DNA of 64,000 nt from Patiria miniata (taxonomy: Eukaryota > Echinodermata > Asteroidea > Valvatida > Asterinidae): assembly GCF_015706575.1 (NCBI RefSeq), contig NW_024037064.1:7293606-7357605 (forward strand). The letters run 5' to 3'. The notes under the pieces are model-generated. The model saw nothing but the letters and a program-made list of their open reading frames with translations, was not told the origin of the DNA and searched no databases. Position numbers and translations under genes: made by a program. Below are positions 1-11,899 of this stretch, piece by piece. How positions within the stretch are numbered: the stretch's first letter is position 1; every line of letters starts with the position of its first letter.

Positions 1-2400
1 ATGACATCAATTCTTTTGAGTTTTGTGCGCTTAATGTGTTGCCAAAATATAACAGATATATGGCTGAGCAGGCACGTGATCTACAGTGAAAAAAATTCCA
101 AAGTGTGAAAGCACAGAATAAAATGAAAGTTGTACTAACAGCTTTGAAATGTAAAAACATACAACATTTTGAGCTATAATTTCCTTTGATTTATGCACAA
201 ACATGGATGCATGCGCCCAGCAAGTTTCATCCTATTCATATATGAATAAGCTCTCTAATAATTGACTATAGCTCTATGGCCTGATTAAGTGCACATGTGC
301 AGATACAAATCTAGAATAACAGGGAGTGCGTAACAGTTTATTGCAATAGTTTTTCTTGCAACAATAAAACAAAACACAATGGAGTGTGTTCAGTGGAAAA
401 AGTACAATCAGAATGCAAGTCAATTGAAATTTTGTTTGTTGGTTGGTTGTGATGACGAGGCCCGGATTCTCCAATAGATCTCTCTCATAGGAAGCCATCT
501 TTGTAGGAAAATTACAACTGCGTGTTCAACGCCATGTGCGCGTAGTGTGCAAAATGTTCTAAACATGCGCTCCTGTTGCTTGGAATGTCTCCAAAATACG
601 GCGCAGCCGATGCGCGTCATGAAAATTTGAAAATTTGACGTCTAAATAAACAGCCCAAATTTGAAGAGAAATTGTCAAATTTAATATTGTAGAGTGTGTT
701 AATTCAGCAGGAAAACAAGCACAATGCGAATTAAATCAACCATTAAGGCAAAGTAAAAAAAAAATGTTTCTCATCCCTGCTTCCTACCTTTTTGGAGGCC
801 GCCTGGATTTTTTAAATTATTTTTTTTGTTTTGAAAAATGCAGTAAAAAAAACACCGAAAAAGTCCACAAATTCATCGGAAAATAAATTGTAGACAATTC
901 AAGTCTAAATGACTGTAAATATGTTCATTTCTCTTGTCCAACTTATCTTTCATTTTTAAAGTGTCTTTGAACAGTGGAAACACCAACGTTTGCAGGAAAT
1001 TTTTAAATGGCGGCCATCTTGAAAAATAAAAAAGCCCTGCTTCCTCTTTTTTTCAAAAACCCGGACAAGAAACATGTTTTTTTTTTTACTTGACCTAATG
1101 AAACAGAACATACTCGTTGTCTGGAGGATATCATGAGAAATACTCATTGTATTAAAGTGAAATTTCCTCCGTTATAAACTGATCATGACGTTTTTGTGAA
1201 GCCTGAAAAATTTTAACAGGAATATCAAACAATACAGTTAATGTTACTAAAACAATTATAGTCTGTTTCTAGCGAGAAAATTGCAATGCAAAATAATGCA
1301 AAAATAAAAGTCCCCATAAAAACCCACACACTGGTTTTTGAGATGATGTCTTTAAAAATCCTATTTAATTTCTACAGCAAATTAATTCAATTAATATAAC
1401 AAAAACAACGAAGTGTTTTCTGCGTGAAAATTTAAATTGGAATGAAAAATATTCTTAATACGCAACAAGAACAACACATTTGTGTGGATGACAATTCTGG
1501 AAATATATGCTGAGCTTGATTAAAAATGTGTCCATCGATTGTTCATAAAGTAAAGTCTTCAATTAAAAACTCCATAAAATTTCAAGAGGAATCGTGTAAC
1601 AATTAAAAAACGCTTAAACGTTTAGAAAAGTACTAATGTAAAATATAATCAAAGCCGTAGAAACTTTGCATTATACTGTTGCACTGAGAAACAAATCTAA
1701 GATTTGCAAACATTTAGGCATACCTCTAAAAATTAAGTGTAAAAATTACTCCTGTTTAAAAATCCTGAAATTTTCACCGGCACCAGACTATCATGTGACC
1801 TCTAAACATCTTGACAAGAGAGTACGATAAGCCATACAAAATCATTGAAGCATGAAAACCCATTTTGACGGCACGCTACACGGTCAAGTGAGGAAGGCCC
1901 TTCAACCAGGTTGCATCGAGACCCTCAGGCTAAGAAGTCTACCTCCACCTCACACACCACTGGTAACCAGCATTCCAGCAGTCTTATGTGGTCTCTAGCA
2001 GGCTTCAACAAGTGTAGCAATCTCCAAAAAAGGAAAAGGCTAACTACCAATCTGACTGATGATTGGCTGAGATGACAGATCTGAACTTACAGGACTGGGC
2101 AGGGCTTCAAAAAAGAAGTCTGAATTTTCGGTCCAAAATGTAGTCCAACTAATATGAGAAAATTATATTCCCAAAAATAAGTCCAGCCAAATAAATTCTA
2201 AGTCCAAATATCCCCAAGACCCTCCCTAGTCCTATCAACTTGCAGACCTATCAGTCAGGAAGCCTTTCAACTAATAGTCCAGTTCCCTCTCAACCATCAA
2301 CCAGTCAGCCCAAAGTCCCAAAGCCTACCCTCCAGCTCCAGACCCCTTCAGCTCCCAACTTCTCAACTTCCCAGCCTCAGACCCTCAGATCTGAAAAAAT
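1..2400. other. AT-rich intergenic DNA, no gene seen
   Basis: The stretch is AT-rich with runs of A or T and short open frames broken every few dozen codons. No splice-flanked coding exon or recognisable domain is visible. The part from about 1870 to 2400 is locally richer in C (many CCC, CCT and CCAG words) and reads like decayed repeat sequence. Confidence 0.5.
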
Positions 2401-2519
2401 TTCAAGGGGTACCCCTTGATTTCTGAAATTCTGGCCAAAGCTGAAAAATTGGCTAAGTCCAACAACCTAAGGGTTTTAATTACGATAACCGGAGATTTTT
2501 TCAAGAAAGTGCCATGGCA

Positions 2520-2705
2520 GAGCGGAAAAGAAGAGAGCTGGCATGCAGAAGGTACGCGGTTCAACCCTGCTCCATGCTACTATTTTATATATTTTAAAAA
2601 TTTTATCACTGCTGTGAGGAAAAATTCTCCTCCCGGGTCCCCAGCTGGGTTTTGAACCGGGGACCCGGCGCCTGGCGGTCAGCGAGCTAGACCGCCAGGC
2701 CACTG
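2520..2705. repeat. two divergent tRNA-like (SINE-type) heads
   Basis: Two tRNA-derived promoter-like modules face each other. On the minus strand, about 2705-2640 contains an A-box-like TGGCCTGGCGGTCTAG and a B-box-like GGTTCAAAACC about 40 bases later. On the plus strand, 2550-2562 carries GCGGTTCAACCC, another B-box-like word. The spurious peptides across this interval are of the kind SINEs generate. This is inferred to be tRNA-derived SINE remnants, possibly two insertions in opposite orientation. Neither folds into an obviously intact tRNA. Confidence 0.5.
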
Positions 2706-3451
2706 GCCTCTTCGAAAATTTGTTCTCGGAACTTATATTTAAAGGTTAGATTGCGCAATATAAAAAAAAGAAAAAAAATGGCCGCCTGGCCTCATTTGAA
2801 TAATTGAATAATAAAAAGCAGAAAACTGAATATTCAGAAGGAAACCACAACTGACCCAAAATTCTGGTTCTCAATTTAGACATTTATTCCATATTCTTTC
2901 TATTGTTGCCCTTTATTTACACTTTTTACAAACCTATTTCACACTTTTTTTTAAAGTTAATATTACAGTTTTTAAACTTCACATACATGTATTTAACAAA
3001 AAACACAATTCTGTTTAATAAATGTAGACGTTAATTTACTTCCCTTTACAAGATTCTAAATTTGTCAATGCTCAATATTTTAAAAGCAAGTCCTACGTTA
3101 AATTTGTTCACTAATTTTATTCTTCGGGGGGGGGGGGGGGGGGCTGCACAAAGTTGTTTTTAACTATAAAAGGCCAAACTTTTGTTTGAATGTGCAAATG
3201 GAGTTTTTAAATTTGGTAATCTCGATTTTACTTAAAATTGTCAGTGATTTGTGCCTCAAATCTTATACAACTATTTTTTTCAAATTCTGAAATGTTTTAA
3301 CCACTTCAAAAAGAAAAACAATACCAGTTCCAATACAGTAACGCCTTATTTCAGGAATAATTGCTTGTACAACTAAATTTAAATAAGTTGAACATTGATT
3401 TACGAACATGTTACAGATAATAAATGCATACTGCCCTCTATAAACCAAATA

Positions 3452-3625
3452 CAGGGGTGTGAAATCTCAGCTTTATAGCTGATTTCAGCTATTTTTGTTT
3501 TGGATTTCAGCTATTTTCCCTCACTTGCTGTGTACAAAAGTATTGGGGATTTCCAAAGTTCAGCTTTTTTTACACCTTTTTCAGCTGTTTTCAGCTATTT
3601 TTGTCAGAGGTCACTCACACCCCTG
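3452..3625. mobile_element. 174-bp MITE with CAGGGGTGTGA termini
   Basis: The ends are CAGGGGTGTGA and TCACACCCCTG, an inverted pair. The interior repeats the word TTTCAGCTATTTT. The flanks both read CAAATA, a possible short target duplication. It has no coding capacity. The CAG...CTG termini would fit a hAT-type non-autonomous element; that assignment is an inference. Confidence 0.6.
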
Positions 3626-3629
3626 CAAA

Positions 3630-6600
3630 TATTTTAACTGTGTCTATCTGGCTAGATTTTTATGCCAATTCATTTTTAGAATGCTCAAATTATTTCAAAA
3701 ACACTTTCCATTTCCCTTTTCTTTCCATAAATTTAAGGACATCTCAAAAAACAAATATTTATGGATTTTGTTTCCTTAAAACTTGGATTTTTCCTCCCAG
3801 AACTTTTTTCTATTAGGAATGTAGTTTTAAAATTGTCACTTTACAAAAAAAGACAGTTTCAATTGTATATTGCAAAGAAGTTACTAATGTTTAACTTTGT
3901 TGATAACATCTTTTACATGACACAAATTTGGCTTGATTTCATTCATGTCAACCATATCTTACACCTTGTAACAAAGCACTCCTATGCATCATGTTTAAAC
4001 CAATCGTTAGTGTGGATCATACACTTTGAGTTTTAAATAATCACATTAGTGAAATTGTATTTATATTCCTTTTATTTCTATAAATAGTTTGATTGTAAAG
4101 CACCAGGGAGCATTGAACGCTATAGAAATTTCCATTATTATTTTATTATTACTATACATAAATTCGTTCATTAAACAGTCATTAGCAATTCATGGGCAAT
4201 AGAGGGCGCTCCTCATCAAGACTAATATTTATTTACTACAACTAGGGTGCACAACTATATACAACATTTTTTTACTTTTTACTTTCTCTCAATGAGATAC
4301 AAACAAAAATCTCAATTTTAAATTTAAACAAATGATAACTACACAAATGAACAAAAATACAATAATGCCAAGTAACTAATTGGGCAAAACCAGAAAATCT
4401 ACAGTTTGAGCAAGTATATGGGCAATTCCATGGTGACAGACATTAGAGAGTTTCGGCAGGTTTCAAATTCGCAGCAGTCTCAAGATTCAGAACAATTTTA
4501 CGCGTGACACCATCACTTCAATTCTTCTCGTACGTGAATCGATAAAGTGGCATAGGTTTTTAATTCAAATTTCTCTCTTAAAGAAAAATGATAACCACCT
4601 CTCATTCTTAATTTTATGATGTATAAGACATATGTCACTTTGCAATTAGAAGCTAAAGAGTGAACTTTTCATGGTAAATTTGGAGCATTTTTGTGACAAG
4701 AAATTATGACGCGATTTTCTCAATAGGTATACGCAGAGACGCCATGACAAAAACTGAAATTTGAACACGCCATTATGTTTGCGTACACTAATCATATCAA
4801 TTCCAATACGCATCCTTTTTTTCGGGATGAAGTGTCTTTACATTTTTCAACCTGTAGACGCATTGATCTTTTCTGACCTTCGCTTACAGAACTCTTTCTT
4901 TATTGTGACTGACATTGCATAAAAAAACAACACAGGAAACAAATGATAGATCAAATTTGAAATTTCTCTTCATGTTAAAGGCCAATGGATGTCATATTTT
5001 ATTTCTCATATAATTTATAGCGAGTATAACACTTTATACATGTACAAAGATGTAAATCATGATAATTGAGAATTGAGACAGTGTATAGAAAAGTTTCTGT
5101 TCAGGTCAAGTTTTATTTTCTTCATAATTTCCAACAGTGACTGTATGAAAGAACAAAATAATTTTTCAATATCCAAACTCAGAGAGTTTTAGAATTTATG
5201 AAAAACAAAAACGTAATAAAAAACCTACATGTATATACCATCAACACCAAAAAGTAACTGATCATAAAGCTAATTAAGAAAGAAACTTTGCAAATATTAC
5301 AGTTGTCTCCAATAAAAACTGTGTAAATAGACTTGCATCATATTTGCTGTTTACTAAAAATGTGTAGGTCTCAACATGTTTAACAAATTCCATGCTCAAT
5401 TCTAACTACTTTTTTCATAGTTTTATTCTTGCTCACTTATGAAACTCCTCATGTTCTGTTCTTTTCTGTCTATTCCTCTTTCATTTGTTCCTCTTGTGGT
5501 CTTCATGCAATCCTTTTCTTCCAAGTTTTGTTTCTGCTGTGTGTCTTTCTCTCTCCTGCAAGTTGCAACTGGGTGTATATCTTTCCTGAAAAATATAAAA
5601 TATTCAACAGAATTATTCATATTTTGTACATTTTTATATTGACACAATTTTCTAGCAATACCAAAGTTATCAAATGAACTAACAACAAAATGAAGAATTT
5701 AAATCAGCCGATGTTTAGTAATAGGGAATTATGAATATCAAACTATTTGGTGCCAAACAATAATTCAGTTCTCACAGGGAAGACTTCCCCCACCCCACCC
5801 CATCAGAATGGACAATGATAGACTACTTGTGCCCAAAAGCAAAACAAATATATTGTTCATTTTATCAAAGGGTTAAAAAGACTTGTTTTGTGAAAATATA
5901 TCAGCTCAGACAGTGGCTTGGCACTCAGTTGCATTTTGGTTCAAAGAGTTTACTACTTGTATGTGTATGGACTTAAATAACATGTGTACTTGTATTTTCC
6001 TCAACTACGGACTGTGCAATAATGTGACTGGCATTACGTTACGCTAAGAGATTGTGACTGCATGACATTACATGTGGCTGACATTACAATATTTCACAGC
6101 GGCCTAAGCATTAAAACTACAATGTAAACAAAATATTTTTTGTAAATAAACTTGTCAGGACTCAAGCTAAAAAATTTGTAACGTAATTATTCATTAGTCA
6201 CAAAATGTAGGTATTTACAAAGAAAAAAATTATGTTTTGGCGACTTATGAATAATTAAATTTGTATTTTATTATACAAGCAATATCCGACTTATATTGAC
6301 ATCTTAAAAATAATATCCATTTTCACAAAGATGCCCTCAATATGGTAACATAAAATTTGAGAAAAATGTTACTGAATAGATAGCAAAAGACCAATTTAAA
6401 ATTCCTTACCAGTGCATCCATAAGTCATCATGACGTCATTGCAGACTTTGATGTGATGGTGTACCGTAACTCACAAAATAGTGCGCGCATGGGACAAAAC
6501 TATTTCAGTTTTAAAAACGCCAAGCTATATTGTGTCACTTCAGCAAATCAAACTTGAACAAACCGTGAAATAATTGTTTGGTCTTGTGTCTCCACCAGCA

Positions 6601-6660
6601 TGGAATTGCCCATATAACCTTTTTTACTCATTTAACAGCCTAGTACATTCTAAATAGGCC
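3630..6660. other. AT-rich DNA, no gene seen
   Basis: I see no exon with splice sites, domain or RNA gene here. The motif GGGCAATAGAGGGCGCTC at about 4195-4212 is the one GC-rich landmark and resembles a CTCF-type core. The rest is A/T runs and short chance frames. Confidence 0.4.
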
Positions 6661-6684
6661 CAAGGCACCTTGGATGTAGTTTCT

Positions 6685-6770
6685 CTGATGTTTGATGTCA
6701 TCACAAAGTGGTGCAGTTTCAGGGCATTCCAGTATCAAGAGCAACGTCTTCTTGGTAAGAGCAGGAAAAC
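6685..6770 (-). pseudogene. degraded copy of the exon at 10388-10475
   Basis: Read on the minus strand, an acceptor (TTGAATTTCAG) is followed by 86 bases that align with the 88-bp exon at 10388-10475. From the second third onward it encodes LLLILECPETAPLCDDIKHQ, against LLLMLKCTDTALLCDITHQ in the other copy. The two-base length difference puts the start out of frame, and the GTAAAT donor is replaced by AGAAAC, so it cannot splice normally. It is a duplicated and decayed exon of an unrecognised gene. Confidence 0.55.
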
Positions 6771-7299
6771 CTGAAATTCAATTAAAAAATTGAAAATTGA
6801 ATATACACAAAATATGTACATGCAGTTTATGATTTCTTTTTCAGATTTTTGCAGGATTTTGTAGCTTTTGAGGCTCCACAAAAATGGGAGAACAACTATA
6901 ATAATAAGTAGAATATAGGTAGGGAGGAGTTTTCAACATAGAATTTAGAATTTTAGCTTCCTTTGCGTTCACATCTACAGCAAAATTTTGGCGTGAATTG
7001 ATCATCAACCCATAATTCACATAAACATTGTTGCAAAAGCAAGTACTCAAGTATATTGAACAAGTTCTTAGTTCACCTGAAACACATGCGTTCCTCTTCT
7101 TGTGGTTCTGATAACAGGCGTCTGATGACTTACTCAGGTTACTCAGGTCCTGTCTTATCAAAGACTGTGCAAAAAATGAAACATAGATTAGTTATAGTAG
7201 ATTAAATTACTTGCGAGGCTGTCGACATTGGTTATTATTATCCGAAACAAATAACTGACTTTTAGAGGCAAGCAAAACGATACACATTTCATACACGTG

Positions 7300-8160
7300 A
7301 GCACACAGAATGGAAAGTTACAGAACAATTTGAGTGTTCATCACAGAGCTTGAGTTGGCATTGTAATCGTTGGACCATGCTCTGAATGACAGGTAGTGGT
7401 GTGTACGTGTTTGCAGCCAAGTAAGTGAGGGTGCCAAAGAGGGCTGATTCAAATTACCAGCTGCGGTCGGTTGTCAACAAGAGAAATTGACCAGAGTAAA
7501 ACTCTCGGGCGGCGGCCCACAGAACCGTGGTCATGATCTTGGAGAGTATCTCCTTTCCCTTGTCCGTACGTGCGACTACTGAGCCATAACAGCAGCCACT
7601 GAAAGAGATACGCAACAGGCCAACCACCATAATAGCCTGGGACCAGAGGGTACAGATCTGCCCGCTCAAGCTGAAGTTGGCCAGGTCCCCCTCCGTAGAC
7701 TCGCTCATGAACTGAATGGTGCGGCAGACGACAGAAGTCATCTGCATGGTGGAGACACTGCAACCGGTATTGCCAGGTGAAGACAAAATTCATACAGCTT
7801 GCGTGACAGTGTTTGACTGCAGCATCCTGGATGGGATCCGTCAGACCCAGACTGCCCACCATTCTGTCTGCTAAGATGTCATAGGTGGCAGTCCTCGTCG
7901 GAAGGATGTAAACTTTCCGCACCAACCTCACCACCTCATCCCTTAGCCACTTTAGACTTTTCTTCTGGCAATCGCTGGCAAGCAACACATACAAGGTGCA
8001 CTATTCAATGGCAGTTTGTAGCACATCCAGCGTTTGCCAGAAAGCCAGGAGAGAGGATTCCACCTTGCCCAGATCTTCTGTCATCTTGGCCACCACTGCC
8101 TCAAGGTTCTCGTTACTTCTGCGACCCGATACGGACGTGACAGTAACGATATAATTCCTC
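7300..8160 (-). pseudogene. decayed coding segment, helical-repeat-like, unrecognised
   Basis: A nearly continuous coding signal runs on the minus strand but is broken. One frame reads ...LLAFWQTLDVLQTAIE, hits a TAG at about 8005, and continues ...KSLKWLRDEVVRLVRKVYILP. Near 7790 the sensible frame shifts, giving ...SLSGQICTLWSQAIMVVGLL and ...LWAAAREFYSGQFLLL. At about 7455 a TAA interrupts DRSW, and the same frame resumes as FESALFGTLTYLAANTYTPL. Leu/Ala-rich amphipathic helices suggest a HEAT/armadillo-like protein. I cannot name the family. Two stops and a frameshift indicate a pseudogene, or less likely assembly errors. The related exon at 10388 is intact. Confidence 0.5.
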
Positions 8161-8429
8161 AGTCAGTGCTGGAATATCGCTGCCTTGCACTTTGTAGTCT
8201 GAGGGAAGCACTCACCGACCTCTGCGACACTCCAGGGACATAGTGACACACTTCATTGGTCTGAAGGTAAGCCGCAGCTTGATGGCCAAGTCCAAAAGCA
8301 ACCCGGCCTGCTCCCTCACCTAGCTGTGAAGGAATTCCAGCGCCGCACATCAGTCACATGGATTCGGTTGTTCCCCCAGCACATACATGTACAGACCCTC
8401 ATCTGTGTTATGAAAAACCAAAGGGCCCC

Positions 8430-9310
8430 AAAGGGAGTGTTGGAGCACCAGAGCAACTCTCTCATCCACGCTAGAAGAACCCCGCAGGGAACTCCAGCAT
8501 TCATCCGTGGAGTGTTGGGAAATGGCCAGATCTCACTTGATCCCAGTCCCGGCTGGGAAGTCCCTGATTTGTGCTCCTGGGAGACAGAGTGCTAGGCTGA
8601 TGTCAGTACAGTCGTAATTAATTGACCAACCAAGCCATGGGCTGGGAGCGTTGTATCCACAGGCTTGGAAGGTGTGTCATGAGGCCGCAGGAGAGCCCGG
8701 ACAATTGGTGAAACGGACCCACTGCACTTGTGAGTTTGGTAGTGGTTGGAAACAGCTAGCCTGTCTGAGTCAAACTCCCACTGATAAACGTACAAGGTGA
8801 AAGGAAACTAGAGAATGTACTGCTGGTGTTGTGTCAGCGTCTGCTGCAAGTGGTAGCTCTCCCGACACATGACACAATTCCAGTGACAGGATAGGAAAAG
8901 ATTGGTCTCATTGTCTGAAGATCTTGGAGGCTGTGGATTTGAAATGGACCCGTGCCTGTAACGATGGAGTCCAAAAGCCGCAGGAATGATCTTGAGTACC
9001 ACGTACAGGTGTTGGTCTGGCCCTTGTCCATGTTATGGTCGCCCTTGGGTTCCTGAGCATTCCTCCACGGAGTGTTGGGCACTTTCCCGGTCACTTCCCC
9101 AAACCCTCATCTGTGATACGGTTACCCTGAGGGGTTCTCAAGCATGCATCCACAGAGTGTTGGGCCAGAGCCAGAATCCTCCCCTTATCCGCCTTACTGT
9201 TGCCCAAAGGGGCGTCTGATGAGTGTTCCTTCGCGGAGTGTTGGAGATTGGCCGTGTAGTGATTCTTCTCCAGCAGCTTGTCTCCAGAGTTGTTCCTCAT
9301 CATCCAGCTC
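8430..9310. repeat. degenerate dispersed repeats around GAGTGTTGGG
   Basis: The word (C/G)GAGTGTTGG recurs at about 8437, 8510, 9069, 9157 and 9237, usually preceded by ATCC(A/G) or TCC(A/T) and followed by a GGCCAGA- or TTGGCC-like word. Spacing is irregular (about 75-560 bp). The copies are diverged and no frame is conserved, so this looks like a nest of old repeats and not a gene. Confidence 0.4.
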
Positions 9311-9319
9311 CTTTACCTA

Positions 9320-9600
9320 CCATTTCAGGGAGCATGGTCGATTGCTTGAACGACTGCAAGAACGATGACGTCCTGCGGACAATGTTTGTATTTGCAGTGA
9401 CAGCTGGCTTATTTCTGTGTGAAGAAGTTGCACTTCTGTCAGTGATGAAGGGGTGCATGTAGATGCGACTGAGTTGACCCTGACTGACTGCTGTGGAGCA
9501 GCAACATCCATTATTCTGTCTGCAAGTTCAGCCCACTGTTTGATTTTGACGCTATCACAAGTAGGACATTTGACTGAAGAAACAACTTGCATGCAATCTA
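9320..9600 (-). pseudogene. retroelement gag-like fragment
   Basis: The minus-strand frame contains WAELADRIMDVAAP, a variable linker, EISQLSLQIQTLSAG and a short Arg/Ser stretch (RHRSCSRSSNRP). This order, a helical end of capsid, a coiled segment, then a basic RS-rich tail, is typical of gag from Ty3/gypsy-like elements of invertebrates. The frame ends at a TAG just where a zinc knuckle would be expected. No protease or reverse transcriptase follows. It is an old fragment; the family call is by eye. Confidence 0.45.
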
Positions 9601-10387
9601 CTTCAAGCGATCTCCAGTAACTGGGTCGGTTGCATGTCACTGAGTATACACTTGCTGAAACTGTTTTTAGTTTTATTATCCGCAACAAATACCTGACTTT
9701 ATGAAGCAAGTGAAATGGTAAACAAACAAGATAATTACACACATGCACAGAATGGAAAGTTACATAATGAGTGAACTTGTTCACAGAGATGTCTGAAGAA
9801 GGTGCACTAACAACAACTTCAAGCGAGGATCTGATCCAAAAATGGTGCGTAAAACCTCTACTGATCCATTTCAAGTAAAAAGTTGATGTAACAACCACTT
9901 TGAATAAAGTTTATGCAATTGATCACTGATGCAGGCAGGGATGTGAAGTCAACCATTAATTGTATCCTTTAAATTTATTAGTTCTTGAGTTCTGAAAAAA
10001 ACACATTAAAACTACATTCTAAGCAAACCAAAGGCATCGAAATTTTGTCAAAGACACCACAAACTGACACTCGGTTTTCACGAAATGAAACCGGTCTTAA
10101 TGTCACCAGTTTAAAGGATTCTAATTCATTTTTTGTGTAAGCCCACAAGTAAATGGATGGCGTAAATTCGGTCGAAGCCTTCAAAGCATTTTTATATTGT
10201 ATTTCCATCACATGCTTGTGTTTCATTGGGTAAAATACTACATTATTCTATTACGAGTCAGTGTACTATTAAAGTGCGTGCACACACCCCCATGTCAGTT
10301 CGTGAAACTGAAATTATTGATAACACGGTTTTCACGAACTGACTCCACATGCGTACATGTCAGTTTGTGAAAACAGTGAGGATTTAC

Positions 10388-10475
10388 CTGATGTGTGATG
10401 TCACAAAGTAGTGCCGTGTCAGTGCATTTCAGCATCAAAAGCAGCTCATCTTTGAGGTCCAGGTATTGTGAAAAC
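10388..10475 (-). CDS. single exon of an unrecognised gene
   Basis: The exon is 88 bp with an acceptor ending ...CAAG, one base completing a split codon, then 29 codons, and a GTAAAT donor, so it ends in phase 0. It encodes FSQYLDLKDELLLMLKCTDT followed by ALLCDITHQ, a Leu-rich amphipathic helix pair. A decayed copy lies at 6685-6770, showing local duplication. Flanking exons of the same gene were not found intact; the neighbouring 7.3-8.2 kb segment may be a dead copy of them. No family is recognised. Confidence 0.45.
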
Positions 10476-10905
10476 CTTGAATTGGAAATAAAAAGCGGTC
10501 AAAATTAATTATATATGTAAGTATAGGGACCGTACACGAACCGGCACGCAATCGCTCTTCAGGAGGTATATAACAGGTGTTTCCACATGTTATTGATCGT
10601 CAATAAATCTAAGACTGGTGGGTCATTTATTCCTGATATAATGCAATCCTAAGCTGGCTGTTTTATCAAATCCTGCTTCATTGATCCACACTGGATCTTG
10701 CAGGCATTTGGATATTGCCCATCAATGAATGCAGCAGGAATGCGGCCACAGCGTTCCCTGGCTCATCACCCTTCATTGAGCTGCAGTCACCGCCGTCAGC
10801 CAGCGTTAAGGGGTTAAATGATCACCTGTCTTTAGGTTAGGCATTCTCCTGATGACAGTCACAGATCACTGACTAAATCTTCAAATCTTCAGAACCACTT
10901 CTCTG

Positions 10906-10946
10906 TTTAACCCTAAAGGGGCCGGGTTATTTTGACCATCTCTCAG

Positions 10947-10979
<33 letters not shown>

Positions 10980-11394
10980 CGGATTCGGCCCCCCCTAAGA
11001 TCTCGGCCATCGAGTGACGAAAAATTTTGAAACTCGATACATGCATAGAGCAACTCTTCCTTGACATACCCAAGAAATTTCATGACTATAGGTCAAAGGA
11101 TTTTGGAATTATGGCTAATTAATTATTCATATGTACGAATGGCAATTCTGCTCTGTGTACACGACGTATATGCGAAAATTCAGTTTTCACGGCGCGTAGC
11201 GTCGAAAAAATTTTCGCTACGCGGCAACCCGTGGTCCGATTTTTATGTTTTTGGTATCAAAAGATGCGCAAAGCTCGAGGCTAAAAAGTCATAACAGCTC
11301 GAGTCGCGAAAAAAATTTTTTTAGAGGCTATCACGGAAAATGTTGAGGGGGGGCGCGGATTCCGCCCCCCCCCCCCGGCCCTTTTAGGGTTAAA
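10906..11394. mobile_element. 489-bp TIR element with TTTAACCCTAAA ends and poly-G/poly-C
   Basis: The left end is TTTAACCCTAAAGGGGCCGG and the right end is CCGGCCCTTTTAGGGTTAAA, near-perfect inverted repeats. A G run of about 29 follows the left TIR and a C run precedes the right one. The interior holds a smaller inversion (GCGTAGCGTCGAAAAAATTT / AAATTTTCGCTACGC). A 5'-truncated relative occurs at 41606-41764. There is no coding capacity, so it is a non-autonomous DNA element. Confidence 0.7.
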
Positions 11395-11598
11395 GACTGT
11401 CACTTCACATGCTGTTCATATTGAACTTTTCCCTAGTGATTTCTATCGTATTCAAAATCACCTACCTAGGCAGAGTCAGCATCCAGGATCTCTAGTAGCT
11501 ACCATTATACATCAGCGTTGTTAACTTGAACTTTGCTCCTCCACCCCTAGCTACCGACTTCCTCAACGGGATGTGCTCTAGCGCCCATCGCATGGCAG

Positions 11599-11892
11599 AT
11601 GGCAGAGAGGTTGGAGCAAAACTACTTCACTGAAACATCCGTCTGTGGTGGCAAGAAATTGGAGATGCAGTGGAAGACCAGGAGACTACTGGTGAAAGAT
11701 GCTGGTCATCACCTGGCTGTCAGCAACCTCCCTATGGATGGCACAGACAAAGAAAAGGCGACAATACCATCAACGCATGTCATTTGTAACCAGCATGCTT
11801 TATATGCAATTGTTGACCAACTAGGAAGGCAGCTGCAGCTTGCGTGTGTCACACTTGATCGGCAAGTTTCTAATATTCAAACATTCATTTAA
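11599..11892 (+). CDS. hypothetical 97-aa open frame
   Basis: An ATG-initiated frame of 97 codons in a patch less AT-rich than its surroundings (11470-11880). It is mildly basic, with no signal peptide, membrane helix or recognised motif. A second ATG lies 10 bases upstream in another frame. No donor or acceptor is convincing, and the 3' side runs straight into AT-rich DNA. It may be chance or repeat-derived. I do not recognise it. Confidence 0.2.
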   Translation: MAERLEQNYFTETSVCGGKKLEMQWKTRRLLVKDAGHHLAVSNLPMDGTDKEKATIPSTHVICNQHALYAIVDQLGRQLQLACVTLDRQVSNIQTFI

Positions 11893-11899
11893 GTGCAGT

